Assembly: GCA_037349105.1 (NCBI GenBank)
Contig: JAYJMM010000114.1
Span: 1,488,001-1,552,000, forward strand
Length of the DNA: 64,000 bases
From: Limnomonas spitsbergensis
Taxonomy: Eukaryota; Chlorophyta; Chlorophyceae; Chlamydomonadales
Reading direction: 5' to 3'
Shown: positions 24,501 through 36,164 of the stretch, in pieces
Layout: each line of letters begins with the position of its first letter
Numbering within the stretch: position 1 is the first letter of the stretch
Notes under the pieces: generated by a model
The model's database searches: none
What the model was told of the DNA's origin: nothing
Seen by the model: only the letters and a program-made list of their open reading frames with translations
Program-made: the position numbers and the translations under genes

Positions 24501-27500
24501 GACTGCTACTTTTAGTTAAGTAGGTAAGTAGTTACCGCAGGTGGGGCCAACCCAGGTAGCCTAACTGGCGGCTGTGTCAGGTACGGTAGCCGCACCCTGC
24601 GTTTGTGGCTGTTTGGGTCTGGGTTTCTGCAAATGTTGTTTGTATTTTGTGCCTGTGAGTGTTCCCTCGAGCATGACCTGCGTCACACATGAATGTTTAT
24701 TATAGCTTGCTTTAGCTACAATTCAGCTACTTCGCGGCCTAAGGCCGAGGAAGCTAGGCGCAGCAAGTCCTGCTGCCTGGGACGCCAGCCACCGGTCCCA
24801 GGTTTGGTCCTATCGGCCCAGAGGCGGCCGCCCAGCCGTCCCTCAAGGGTGGTGTTTAGGCACACACTGAAACATAGGCACGGTTGCAAAGACAGCTTTC
24901 CGGAGCGGCTTCTGGGAAGCCGCATGTACAAAGTATCACCCCAAAGCTGGCATGGTGCAAAACTAAAAACTGGAAAACAGAAAGAAACTGCTGCTGCACT
25001 TTTGATCCACAGGGCACCCTCACGCACATGTCCCCGGAGCTGCTGCTGATCGGGCGCATGTCCAAGGCGGCAGATGTCTACGCATTCGGCATCACAATGT
25101 GGGAGATCTGCACGGCCAAGAATGTGTTTGAAGGTACGGATGCAGCCCAGCAGTCGTCGCAGGGTAAAACTAAATAGTAGGGCAAATATCGCGGCATGTG
25201 TGGCCCGCAATGTCCTGTGCTTAGGGTTTAGGTTCAGCTCCGTCACAGGCTAGTCCCTGGTACAGCTAGTGTTGGTCGCCACGCTGGTGATCCATGAGTC
25301 CACCTGGCATGCCAGCATTGCGTGCAAATATACCCTAGCCCACCCGACTTGGACTAAGTTCAAGCCCACCCCCCTGGCTAGTGCCCGGTACAGCAATATT
25401 TGCGGCTTGGGCCACTGGCAGTGCATAACTGGCTAGGGTTTGGTCCCCATCCCGACCCTGCGATGACCGCCCAGCAGCAGTTAAAGGTGGCATGATGCAC
25501 ACTTAATGAGCAGTGGTTTAACTGAAGCAATGTTTCTTTTTTTTCGTGGCTCAGCTACATGTGAGCTACACTCTGGCCGCTGGCCGGAGGCCCCATTTGA
25601 GGATAGCCTCGCTGCCTTGGCCACCAGTCGTCGGCCGGGCCAGGGTTGGTCCTAATCGGGCCTTTTGCAGCCACGGGGCGGCCAGCCGAAATTGGTCTTG
25701 TAGCTAAAAAGGAAACACTGAACTGTCGCCCTCTCCAGAACACGGCAAGCCCAAGGCCCTTTGCCAAATTCAACCCAGGGCAGAGCCAGGTCAGTACTGC
25801 TGCAAAACGATATGCTCGCTGACTCCCTGCCTGCAGTCCCGCCCTCCCGCCCTGACCTGTGGCACGCCCTGCCGCCCTGCCGCCTGCCCTGCCTGATGCC
25901 TGCCCTGCCGCCCTCCCGCCCTGACCTGGGGCACGCAGGCACGCCCGGGGCCCTGCCGCCCGCCCTGCCTGATGCCTGCCCTGCCGCCGTCCCGCCCTGC
26001 CTGATGCCTGTCCTCCGGCCCTCCCGCCCTGACCTGTGGCACGCAGGCTCGCCCGGGGCCCTTCTAAAACACCAAGTGACGCAGTTGAAGCGCCGGCCAA
26101 TCTTCCATCCGGATACACCTGCAAGCTACCAGCATCTCGCCAAAGAATGCTGGGCGCCAGACGTGGCAAACAGGTGTGGACATTTGGGTATGGAAGTATG
26201 AGCATGTGTGTTCCATGGTGTGGATGCATGGGTGGTAGGAGGGGTGGGGAAGTGGATAGTTTGGATGTGTGGGGGTGGTTTTAGGGGATAAAGTCATCAT
26301 ATTTGTGTGAATGTGTGACTAAGGGATGCTGGTTTGCCGATAAAGCATTTGCTAGGTTTCTAATAGGGGGTGTGAGTGTTTCTTCACTCGGCTATGATGC
26401 CACCTTGCGGCCTCGGGGCGGCCTGCGGCCGCCAAGGTGGTACTTGTAACCAGATGGGGACCAAACCTGGACCGGCCTACGCCTTGCGGTCCAAGCAGCA
26501 TGTTTGGCTGCGCATATTGGGCTTTGGGCCGAAGATCGGTAGGTAGCTGAACGGTAGCTGTACCACGAAAACATCAAGGCTGCTGTGCAGGTGGGATATG
26601 AGGATCACTGAGGGTGGTTCTATCATTCTGTGAGTTTTTTGTGGGAAGGGAGGTGATGAGAAGGACATCAAATAAGTACCGGTATGAAAAAATAGCATTG
26701 AGGAAGGCGATGACAGGACGGCAGGTAGGTGTGAATAGAGACGCAGGCGGGCTAACTTCTGTCCAAGTGACTGTGTTGGGCTACCACGGTCGTTTGTGCG
26801 CTGAAATTGAAGGCCTTAAGCATCATGCTAAACCCTCGTTGAAAATTTAACTGTTTGATATAACTTACCGTAGCTGCTGAGTCTCATGCCCAGGGTCCTG
26901 GTTGCATTTTGAACCCCATTGCTTTCATCACCATTGCCTCAGGCCTACTTTCAAGAGCGTTCTGACTAGCATGAGGGAGGCTTTGGAGGGAGCCACCAAG
27001 CCCTTAGCAGGGTACAGCTTACTTCATCTTGACGACCCGAGCCAAACGTGGAGGGCCAACATGAAGATGATCAACCCTAAACCCCAAACTAGAGCCAAAG
27101 GGTAGGGCCACCATGAAAATGATGGCTGTTGGGGAGCTTGTTTTTGCTGCAAGGTAGTCAGTGCATGTGTGCCTGCAGGCAGATGAGGGATTGCTTCAAG
27201 GGTAATGTGCCTCTTTGCCTGTGTTGTGGAGGAGTTTTCTCAGGGTGTTGCCATCTCTCTGAAGGCAGGTGAATCTTGTATTGAAAGGGCAGCTTTACCA
27301 AATGCTTAGATTTACTATCAAGAATCATCATATGTGAACTGTGCTGGTAGGAGCAAGTCCGGTGGGCCCGTTTCTCGGCTCCAAAGCTTAGATTTGAGCC
27401 TATAATGATGGGGTGATGAAGACACAGCCGTGGCCTGGCCCTCCAAAGATCTGATGCCACCATGCTAAACATGGGGTGATGAAGACGCAGTCGTGGCCTG

Positions 27501-28152
27501 ACCCTCCAGCTGTGCCGCTGCCTTTTTCAAGTCTCAAATCCCCAGGGGGGTGTAGCCGCACCACACTCTAGTCTCAGATAGTGTGTGCGAGTGTTGCATG
27601 CAGTGCTGTGCCATTGCGCCGTTATTCAGAAATTGTGTGCGTAATTACGGTTCATTACTGGTGAAACGTTGCTGAATTTGCCTTGAAATTGCGGTAACTG
27701 GAACTCAGCTACGTAATTCAGCCATCATAAGGACCGTAATCGGCACAGCACTGGTTTCATGACTTCTGTGGGGCTGCCAGCCTGAGGACAAGGGGGCCTG
27801 CGTGTAGGACCTCTGCAAAAGTAGGCTGCGCACTAAAAGCTGAGACCTCGTATGCATCAACAGGCGGCAAATTGAAATTCATACGTCAATGTCCCCGTGT
27901 CCATGCAATTAATCAACTCTCTTTCCTGCCTTTCTGCCCTGAACCCTAAACCCTACCCACTTAACCCTAGACCCTTTATTTTTTCCTGCGTGTTTACAGC
28001 TCTTCCCTGTGGGCGAGGACGATCAGAGCAGCGTGCCTACTCCCATGGGCTACCCGCCCGGGCTGATTTGCCTCCAAGATTCCAACATGCACCTCACCCT
28101 GCTCCCGGCCATGCCGGGGGGGGCTGAACTCGGAAACGGCGCTGGGAGCTAA
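21519..28152 (+). CDS. TKL-type protein kinase, C-terminal exons, with in-frame TGA
   Basis: Exons joining in phase: 21519-21695, 22988-23044, 23454-23525, 25013-25133, 26047-26173, 26943-27105. They read RLVLEYRDKGCLRGAL (hinge), HIAGVLHGDLK-AANVML (catalytic loop, HGD for HRD), VADFGLAVKFDD (DFG), DMFQ-GTLTHMSPELL (activation segment end), KAADVYAFGITMWEI, RRPIFHPDTPASYQHLAKEC and ANR-RPTFKSVLTSMREAL. The order is that of plant and algal TKL/Raf-like serine/threonine kinases. A TGA at 21630-21632 interrupts the first exon (VLDT*LDITRAM); CGA to TGA is one transition. No N-lobe exons were found. The last exon either stops at 27103-27105 or is spliced to 28000-28152, a coding-like segment after TTTACAG. 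The gene may be a pseudogene. Confidence 0.75.
21696..21985. repeat. 45-bp tandem repeat starting at a kinase donor
   Basis: Six to seven copies of GTGTGGAGTGGACAGTGTGT plus GATAGGTCATGGTAGGTGGGAGGCG begin exactly at the donor of the first recognised kinase exon (CTGAAG/gtggtgtggag). Each unit boundary (GGAGGCG/GTGTGGAG) resembles the real junction. Confidence 0.95.
22495..22680 (+). repeat. Dispersed repeat family C, copy in a kinase intron
   Basis: Contains GGCAGGCCGCCCCGCGGCC, CCGATTGAGAC, CAGCCTACGACTGGTG and GTGTAGCTGACATGTAGCCG, then a short A-run. Confidence 0.8.
23509..23890 (+). repeat. Fourfold copy of the kinase exon end plus donor
   Basis: The real junction ATGAGCGACATGTTCCAG/gtgagg (23525/23526) recurs in the intron as ATGAGCGACATGTTTCAG/gtgagt (near 23604), ATGAGCAGCATGTTCCAG/gtaaag (near 23770) and ATGAGCAGCATGTTGTAG/gtgagg (near 23879). 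Each is followed by A-CCCTTAA-CC-GTAA telomere-like filler. Confidence 0.93.
23955..24140 (+). repeat. Dispersed repeat family C, copy in a kinase intron
   Basis: Near-identical in layout to 22495-22680 and ends in CACGAAAAAAAAACACTGGA. Confidence 0.8.
24705..24860 (-). repeat. Dispersed repeat family C, copy in a kinase intron
   Basis: Begins TACAATTCAGCTACTTCGCG and contains GCAGCAAGTCCTGCTGCCTGG and CAGGTTTGGTCCTATCGGC. A further partial copy lies near 24400-24490. Confidence 0.75.
25395..25490 (-). repeat. Dispersed repeat family C, partial copy
   Basis: GCGGCTTGGGCCACTGGCAG and GGTTTGGTCCCCATCCCGACC match other members; both ends are missing. Confidence 0.55.
25535..25715 (-). repeat. 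Dispersed repeat family C, copy in a kinase intron
   Basis: Reverse-oriented relative to 23955-24140: TTTTTTTTCGTGGCTCAGC, ACATGTGAGCTACACTCTGG, then GTTGGTCCTAATCGGGCC. Confidence 0.8.
25820..26060 (+). repeat. Tandem copies of a kinase acceptor and exon start
   Basis: The real junction CTGACCTGTGGCACGCAG/GCTCGCCCGGGGCCC (26046/26047) is preceded by a full copy CTGACCTGGGGCACGCAG/GCACGCCCGGGGCCC near 25936 and a truncated copy near 25858, within CCGCCCTGCCTGATGCCTGC repeats. Confidence 0.92.
26390..26575 (+). repeat. Dispersed repeat family C, copy in a kinase intron
   Basis: Contains GCGGCCTCGGGGCGGCCTGC, GATGGGGACCAAACCTGGACC and GTAGGTAGCTGAACGGTAGC. Confidence 0.8.
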
Positions 28153-29150
28153 GATAGAGCAGGCCTTGGTAGCCTTGGACTATGTGTGCATGGTTGTCTG
28201 ATTGTCTCTGGCTTTGTCAAAAGTGGAGAATAATAAAGACAGGATGGCTCGTATTTTATTTTGTTTGCCTTGTGTGCAAGGCCTACCAACGGAAATGTGA
28301 GCCTACCGAAATATCGTATTTTATGCCACCGGCCAGTCACCGTAACAAACAAATGGCCTACCACATAAAATTATTATACAACAGCAATAGAGGACTTGAT
28401 ACGCGTATTCATCTATTGTTATGTTCTTATATCTGATGTTTAGTCTAGCGTGTAGTGTGTCAACATCCCTTGGTATTGAGCTAGCTAGCTTATCAAGCAG
28501 TGTTGCAGAGTGTGATGCCCTCTAGATCCTCTGGTTTGGAGAGGCACTGGTAGCACAACAGCCTTACATAGCCTCTTTTGTAATTAAGGTTGAAATCTTA
28601 TCATTTAAAAATGCCCCCTCTGCTTGCACTTGGAGAACTTTAAAACTACCGGTATGTGCGGAGCCACATCAGCTGCACACTCGCACTACGTTGATGTCAA
28701 TCGGTCTGGCCGCTTTGTGTACATCACACAAATAGTGCAATGCGTCATGCACGTTCCGTCTCTAAATGACTGGTTGTTGCACCTCATGGTTACCGCACGG
28801 AGGTGGCATCGGCCCAGGCTGCGCTGTTTACCTAACTCTCACGCCTCCCACGGGGCGTAGTTTCTTTCTTTCAACTCATGGCATCAGCGGCGCTCCCTTC
28901 CTGCTGCTGCCGCTGAAGCAACATGAACAGTAAGTGAGGCCAGCTGTGTCTTTTTCTCCAGCTCAGCCCTGCAAAAGCAACAGCATTTGCAGGACCTCTT
29001 GGGGTCCAACTCCCGTTGGCGTTTCAAACAACCAGTGCTCATGAAATTCTGAAACACATCTGGATTTCTCAGATACATTTTAGCCTTTCAGCTACCTTTT
29101 CAGGGTGTCAAGCATGTCTAATTAAATGCATGACTACCGGTAATTGAAAT
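28153..29150. other. No gene recognised
   Basis: AT-richer sequence without splice-linked coding segments or repeats that I can name. Confidence 0.5.
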
Positions 29151-29217
29151 GAGTTGGACAGCTGTAAGAGTTGGACAGCTGTATGAGTTGGACAGCTGTA
29201 TGAGTTGGACAGCTGAA
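29151..29217. repeat. 19-bp tandem repeat, four copies
   Basis: GAGTTGGACAGCTGTA[AT] is repeated four times, nearly identical. Confidence 0.93.
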
Positions 29218-29877
29218 TATGTTAGCTGTTTAAAGCCGGTGTCATAATATTTTTTCTGGCCATTTGAAGACGACCGAAATCAATAGTAGAAGTTAGGCAC
29301 TGATTTGTGTTGGGATAGTTATTTGGAAGAAGGGCGGGGCTTTTGGGTGTATCCAGAATGTTCTTTTACTGGTAAGGCGGTAAGGCAGCAGCATACCTGG
29401 CATATAAATAAATACGAGGGCTGCCCAAATTGTGATGATGGCTCAGGATGTGAAGGTCCGCATGCTCTACATGCTCACCGTATGTCTCATACTGGTAGTG
29501 AACAAATATGTGCAAACCATGCATGGTGGCAGAAATGCCGTTACCCTTAATCAGGGGGGGCATCATTTGATGGCAAGCGCCAAAGTAGCCAGGTCTCCTT
29601 GCGAAAGGAGTCGGCTTGCCAGATACAGGTTTCTCTAGAGATTTGTAGGTAATTCACAAGGGTTTTTAGGCAGTGTCTGGCTCTTCGCAAGTCTGTGGCC
29701 GAATATGTTCTCGTGCGTTAAGTGCACCGTGAACCCCCTATCTTAAGTATTTTTCAGCAGGCCCTGACTTTCTGGAATCGAATTAATCTGAGGCCTGACG
29801 ATCACCTTGCGAAAATGGCTATGCAGGAAAAATGTGATTTGGCGAAGGCTGGTACTTCACTTAGTTAGGCTGTTTTT
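29218..29877. other. No gene recognised
   Basis: A Cys/His-containing frame at 29305-29550 (+) has no pattern I can place. It may be part of the adjacent LINE. Confidence 0.35.
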
Positions 29878-30250
29878 TTGTCTTTGATATTGATGACTCT
29901 GGGTATTGATTTATTGACTGCTCCAGTCAAAACCTCTTTAAATATTGAGGCAATTCTGAATTCAGCTAGGGATCAATGGTTTTCCAACATGTCCAGGGAT
30001 ATGCCACGTACGGCCCTGTCCGTATGTGCAACTCCTGACTCAGAATGCTTAGGGTTCAAGTTGTTTACGTTCTCTAACGTAAAGTGGTTCCAAATTAAGC
30101 GTGATGTGAAGGAGACTTTCTGGTGCAATTTGAGCAAGCCTAATATGATGTGTGCTGTAGCCCAGTATCGGATGGGGCCGCATTGGCTGAATGTTGAGAC
30201 GGGGCGCTTTGAGAATCCTTTTGTGCCTCGCAGCGACTGGATTTTGTAGA
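29878..30250 (+). pseudogene. Non-LTR retrotransposon 3' remnant (zf-RVT region)
   Basis: The frame carries KPNMMCAVAQYRMGPHWLNV followed by ETGRFENPFVPRSDWIL and then TAG. The pattern [AS]-x-[FY]-R-[LM]-G-x-H-x-L-x-[IV]-E-T-G-R-[FW]-x-x-P-x-[VI]-P-R is that of the region before the zinc-binding cysteines at the end of LINE reverse transcriptase polyproteins. The cysteines are lost after the stop. No RT core is seen upstream, so this is a 5'-truncated, inactive copy. Confidence 0.7.
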
Positions 30251-30534
30251 TGATGCAATTTTGAATGTCGGGAGGATAAGCTTCACGTGATTTACTGCCC
30301 GTTATATACAGACGTTCATTTTATTTAATTTAACCTTACTTTCCATAAGTTATCTAGCGGACGAGGATGAGGCCATGAAACATTATGCAAATGGAGTGTG
30401 GGGCAAGCTAAATGCAGTAGGCTCTGCATCTTTTTTCTGGAAGAAATTTAATTCTTTTATCTTTCAGTGTGTGATGAAAAGAGAGTATCAACTCAAAACT
30501 TTGCTTCCGTCTCCCCCCTAATTTTCTAGGCGGT

Positions 30535-30765
30535 GCTCGATCGATCTCTTTTGCATCCACATCATGTTTTATGGCTGGGGCTTATTTCTGCACTATGGGG
30601 TTCATTCCCACGCCACTGGTGTGGTGTGCTAGTTGCTTGCCCAGGGGGGTCACTGCTTTTTGCTTACTGTCCTATTGCATCAAGTGCCTGTACCGGTTTA
30701 CGGGCACATGTCCCATGCATCTAATGCTCTGATGGACTGTAAAAGCTTCACAGCTAGTTCACTTA
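30535..30765 (+). repeat. Dispersed repeat family A, copy 2
   Basis: Shares TGCATCCACATCATGTTT, GGGGCTTATTTCTGCACTATGG, TTCATTCCCACGCCACTG and CCTGTACCGGTTTACGGGCA with 57060-57285. Confidence 0.85.
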
Positions 30766-31014
30766 TTTCTTGCTTGTTTTCAGAGTTCCAGAAATCCTGG
30801 GTAGGTTAACATGAAGGAATACTGAGCAAGACTTTTTCAAGAGCCACAGCGAGTTCAATATGCAAGCAAACTCGTAAGCGTTACCCGCAATGTTTATCAG
30901 CGGCGACTACGCCGCACGGTCAAGCTCATCTCATAGCAGTTGGTGTCATACCGGTACCGGATTTGGCAGGTGGGAAGTTGGTAATGGCTCAGCCTCGCCT
31001 GTCCCATGTTGCGT
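30766..31014. other. No gene recognised
   Basis: Short spacer between repeat families A and B. It contains one TACCGGTA palindrome at 30949. Confidence 0.5.
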
Positions 31015-31195
31015 TGTCTCCTTTCCTATCACATCCCTGCAGGGTATTCCTTTCTCCTTCGTGTTTTTCTCCTTCTTTCCCTCTTACCTTAAGTTCCTTT
31101 TCTTTTCTTCCAACGGAACAGTTGGGTGCCCACGCGGCCGAGCCTTTTGAGCGGGGCCCAGAGGTGTAATGTCATTGACATCCCCGCAGGGGGTG
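31015..31195 (+). repeat. Dispersed repeat family B, copy
   Basis: A pyrimidine tract, then CAGTTGGGTGCCCACGCGG, CCGAGCC and GGGCCCAGAGGTGTAATGTC. Confidence 0.8.
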
Positions 31196-32421
31196 GTTTC
31201 CTTCGTTTAGTTTTGGACTGACACGAACGCAAAGCTGCTCGGCAACAAACATGCAGGTAGACATTCACCGCAAATCGCAGTACATTTTCGGTACATATTA
31301 AGAGTCAAGCAGTTGACGATGCACACATCTAGCCTACTGGTGAAGCAAACCGTGGGGGGAATCTTATCGCAAAAATTACAAAATGTGATACAAAGCCTAC
31401 CCGCACGATTATACTACAAGAAACAATTAGGTAACAACCAGGGGGTAACAACCAACTGTCGATCACTCCCTAACATTCCACTTGAGCCTACTATTGCAGG
31501 CTACGCCCGTCGTAACATTTTGTGGTGAAGATGTGCTTCCTGTTGTCACATTTCAGGGCCAGCCACCATAAGGCTGACTGGCCCAAGCAAGCGACTATGC
31601 TGGGCAGTACGATTGCCTTTGCAAGAACTCTGTAGTTCGATTGCCTTTGCAATAACTCTGTAGTTCCTGTCAGATCTTGCGAGACCAAAATTGTCATAAT
31701 CGAATATTCCGATGCATGAATCTGGCATCTTAGCCTAGCCCTCTACACTGCTTAGGCTATCAGCTCTGCCAATAGCAGGCCCGGGCGCTCAATCTGCATG
31801 GCATCGTGGCCCACCCTGAGTGCATGCCTCCTCAAGCCAGTAAGAGGAGGCAAGCACCCTCATCCCATCTCCCACGCCTCTTCGTGCGGTAACAGGAGGC
31901 AAGCAACGTCCACCTCTGACATAAATCTATAAGCATCAAACAAGCTTCACAGGGCAGCTATGCCCCTGACCTGATAAGATCTCACTGAAGGCGTGAACTC
32001 CAACGCAGGCCGTGGCGGCAGGTGCGACCGGTAGCAACGCATATGAGGCGGATGGTGCGGCAGCAACCGGTTCCCAAGCTGGCGCGTGCCTGCCGCGCAC
32101 CAGGTGGAAAGCCAAGGTTGCCTGGCATTTCCAGGCAGCTGTCTCAGCCACAATTGCCTGGCGGGTGCTTCATTGCGCAGGCTATGGATGCCCGCAAACT
32201 CCTCCTTTTACTCCTCCCTGGGGGTGCCCCTTCAGCAACTCTGCTGTGCGGCGCATGTACGCCCGAAACCTTGTTGAGCGGACGCCCTGGCGCTATTAAT
32301 TGTGAAAGCCTCTGAACTGCTTCTTTTGACGGCCGTCGCTGTTGTTGCTGCTGCTGCTAGCCTGTCCCGTGTAGCCTTGCGCCCTTGCTCAACCGCGCCT
32401 TAAAAGATGGAGGAGGCTTCG
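31196..32421. other. No gene recognised
   Basis: Includes a short duplication (GATTGCCTTTGCAA-AACTCTGTAGTTC) at 31610-31665. Downstream flank of the bL20 gene. Confidence 0.5.
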
Positions 32422-34081
32422 TCATCGCACAGCCTGCTTGCTCGCCTGGATGCCCACAGGCCGTGCGGGCTCTGCTCCTGCTGACACTGTTCCCGCGGGG
32501 CCCGATCCTCCTGGCCCCCCTCCCTCTGGCACGCCCCGCATGAAGCGGATCTGGTCCACCAACGCCTTGAAGCTGAAAGGCTCCGTCATCGCCAGGTCTG
32601 ATATCACCTTGCGGTTCATGACCACGTTCATCTGACCCAGCCCATACATGAACTTAGAGTATGCCATCTGCGCAACGAGGGGGCGCTTGCTTTTCAAAGG
32701 ACACTTGCACATGCAGTGGGGAAGTGGAGCAGGTGTATCGTAATAAGGGGGCATTCGCCTCTGTTCGGAAAGAGGGACCATTCACAAATATGCTGGGAAA
32801 GAGGAGATTTCAGCAATTCTGTTGGGGAAGAGGAGCCATGATCATCGTGTTTGTGAAAGCGTCTGCGCAGCCACGCAGAAGCCTTCTGGAGCTCTATGTT
32901 GTTCCGATCGAGATATTAACATGCAACGAGATTGATGAGGACAGGAAATACCGGTGCATTTGGGGGGTCTTCAGCTACAACTCAATTCCAACCCGGCCTA
33001 CAGCTTGCTTGGCTTGCTGCAGCATGCCCTGCTGCCTGGGCCACCGGCCGTAGGCTGGTCAAGCTTTAGTCCCTAGCAGCACAGTGGTGGCCACCCAGCA
33101 GGTGGCACTCCCCCAAATGAGGCTTGGTGCGCACTCAAAATGGACACTGAGCCACTGATGTATGGGATAGACGGGTAAGAGGACATGCCAGCCCCGAAAG
33201 GCCTGCCAATCGCGAGGCAGAGACTGGTGGTCGGCAGCAAATGTTGGCTTAAGGTAATTTATGGTGGGCTGACATACTTGATTTATAAACAGGATGGGAT
33301 TCATACTAGTTTCCTGCACAGTCACTGGAATCGCGATGAGTACCTCTGGACAGTGGCAGTCACTGCGATTCAACATGGGCGGTTCAAGCTGTCTGACGAA
33401 GATGTTTGTGGTCACCTGAGAGGTGACTTGTATGACAGCAAGCCATGCCGTGTGTGTGCATCTTTAGCAATATTTGTACATGCATGCACGCAACATGACT
33501 GGCTTCGACTGACCACGGGCATGCAACACAACTGGCCACGACTGACTCCATGCATGCATGATGTCAGCCATCCTGCTTATGTGCTCGGCCACTAGCCTCG
33601 AGCTGCCCTGTATTTTGTCTTGATTGCTGTAACAGCGTCCATGCAAACACCCATCGGATTGCAATGCATTACCGATCTCCCCATGCAGCAAGCACACATC
33701 TGAATTTGCACTCCCAGGCCACGAAGCCTTTCATACGAATCAGACTTATTTAATTTATCAACGTTTACGTAAGGTTGATATGATAATAGAAGAGGGCCAT
33801 CATGTTTACAGTTCCTTTGGCCGCCTGGAATGTATTCGCAACACTAGTGTATTCGTCGCATGTCCGTGGCACAGCATAGCCTGACTTGCCTGATGCTCCC
33901 TGGTCGCTGCATTGATTCGCGTGATCCAAAGCGCACGCCAGTCGCGCTTCTTCTCCTTCCTGCCCCGGTACGAGTGCTGCAGCGCCTTCTCCACGCGAGA
34001 CCGAGCGATCTTGATGCAGTTTTTTGCACGGCCGCGGAAGCCTTTGGCCAGCTCGAAGATCTTTTCTTTGCCGATAGGCAT
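32422..34081 (-). CDS. Mitochondrial large-subunit ribosomal protein bL20m
   Basis: Two exons, 34081-33890 and 32667-32422, give 145 residues and TGA. Exon 1 reads [20 protein letters not shown], then [20 protein letters not shown] and [20 protein letters not shown], followed by REHQ. Exon 2 reads [20 protein letters not shown], then [19 protein letters not shown]. This is the bL20 family throughout ([40 protein letters not shown]-type segment). The short MPIGKEKIF start matches plant mitochondrial L20 better than plastid or bacterial forms. The C-terminus has a ~35-residue Gly/Pro/Ala-rich tail. The 1,222-bp intron uses a GC donor (CATCAG/gcaagt, 33890/33889) and holds a family C repeat. bL20 binds 23S-type rRNA early in subunit assembly. 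Confidence 0.93.
32970..33130 (-). repeat. Dispersed repeat family C, copy in the bL20m intron
   Basis: Contains TTCAGCTACAACTCAATTCC, GCAGCATGCCCTGCTGCCTGG and GCTTGGTGCGCACTC. Confidence 0.75.
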
Positions 34082-36164
34082 ATTTTCACCTCGTTCGATA
34101 CCGCCCAGGGCAGGCGCTAGGATTAATTTCTTGTCGAGGGTGGAAAGTATGAAGGGCCCACACCCATCAACTTTCTCACATGCATGGCCAAAGACTTTGT
34201 TAGGAAAAGTCCAAAGGCTACCTCTGTTCAATAACTATTTATAAAGCCCCATTGCTACATATCGGTGCAGTTCAGCTCTCACAACCACTGCTACATATCA
34301 TACCAATTAAAAAGCCCTCTTCTCTTGATTATATGAGGTCGCTATGTCCCCCCTCTGCCCCCTTTGCGACCAAGTTTGGTTCCGAACCTAGTTGTCCGCC
34401 ATCCTTCAGGTTGTGGCCTCACTGTGCGTGTAGAGGATATGTTTAAAGCAGGGAAAAGTTATGGAAATGGGTTACTATATCACAGGAGCTGTGTTTATAA
34501 GGTTGGGGGGCCACGAGGAGGGTGGGATAAAAAATGTAGAAAATAAGGGACAAAGTTGGAGCAGGCAAATTTTTCTCCCCCACCATGTTTTCTAGGGAGA
34601 AATATCAAGGGGGGTGGCGGGGGCAAAAAGTATAATTTCATACCCCATCCTCCTGAGTTATAGAGCTTAACGAAAGAGAGTTTTCAAAATCTGGCCTTGA
34701 ATCTGTTTCTGGCCCATGAGAGGGGGGCCATATGATGCGGCAAAGTGGAGGGGGTAGGCTGGGACAGGGGCTAGGACATATCCCCCGGCAGTTGTAGGAC
34801 GCACCATCTGCAGTTGGATAATCTTCAGGTGTAGCAGGGGACCACAGTTGGTGGGGATGCACTACCAGTTCCAGACGTAGGGCTGGGAAGAAGGTTTAGC
34901 TATCAGCAATGCGGCTGCACGTCGGAGCGCATATCTTGTTGTGCCAATGTGGTGCAGCATGCGGCTTAGAGCCCGGTATTGCTGAGGATTGCGGCTTAAG
35001 TGGCCGTGTGTGCAGAAAGGGATCAGGCCAGTGCAAAATTGACTTGGTGAAAGGCGCTAAAGCAGTAGTAGGTAGGTAAATAATCGCTATCCCGGGCTAC
35101 ATCCCAAACATAACTTCACATGCAGCCCTGCACTGTCGGGTACCCTTCTGAAATTCCCGGAAATATCCAGTAGTCTGCATCACTCTTACCGTTCCTGTAT
35201 GCTAGCGCCTAGCGGGCTCTTCCACAGGCATCCGTCGTGCCAGTTCAGGGCCGGTATTTGAGAAGCTTGGGGAAGAGCTGTTTGGATAGGTGCTGAATTG
35301 AAGGCCAGACTGCCTCCGTTTGACAGCATTCGCAGCAAGCGATGTCTTGTACAGCAGAGGCTTCTTGTCTTGGATCGGCCAAAACAGGTTCTGGAGCATG
35401 TGAAAGGATGCAGCCCACCTCACTTCGACTTCCGACGTACCAAATGTGATGATTTAACTGAGGTCCCTGCAGAGGCATCCTTTCGTGTAGACCCCAGAGA
35501 CTAAGGGGGAGAAATTTTCTATTAGGAAGAAAATAAAGAAAAGAGAACGCCGATGCGGCGTGGATTTTGGGAAGTACAGGTTGACGAGACGTCGAGACGC
35601 CCAAGCCAGGACCGTTGCAGTGTGGTATGTACTGACTCCGATTCTGTACACATCATCGTCCAAGGGGGACTGGATGGATGACTGCCTTGTCATGACTTAT
35701 CAACTGTACCCTTTATTGATGATGGGTTGCCCGTCCGGCTCCAGAGTGAAATGGAATGGGGGACTATACCCCGGGGCCCATGGTAGCATGTTCCGACACG
35801 ATACCCTGCACATTAAGGCACAGGATTAGCCGGATTGCACTACCAAGGTAGCATGATACGACACGACTGGGTGTGGTCATGCCGGATTGTGCTACCATGC
35901 CGGGGCCTTTGTCCTGCAATGTGCAACTCCCTTGGCATCCCTCATCATGCTAGTCTGTAGGGTAACTTTCTCTGCATGCCGTTCGTCATGCACCTTAACA
36001 GATGCGCCGTTCTAAACCCTAACAGATGCATGGGCCTTGGGAGGCGCGCTGCTTTGTCTTGGCTGCTGAACGAAAAGCTACTTGTCAGAAAGTCCATATG
36101 AATATTGATCAAGATGTCCGGACATTGTGCAATTTAAAAGCCGGTAAGCAATATGGATGGCAAT
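34082..36164. other. No gene recognised; one minor repeat
   Basis: 34615-34720 resembles 55800-55920 (ACCC-ATCCTC, TATGGAGCTTGACG-like, TCTGG-CTT-AA segments), a fourth low-copy repeat. Open frames at 35245-35604 (-) and 35298-35504 (+) overlap and are not recognised. Confidence 0.4.

Noticed and set aside
25555..26229. 224-codon minus-strand frame
   Set aside because: Antisense to kinase exons and to GC-rich repeats; Ala/Gly/Arg-rich shadow.
33185..33595. 136-codon plus-strand frame within the bL20m intron
   Set aside because: Some stretches look protein-like, but there is no family match, no splice-linked partner and it is antisense in an intron.
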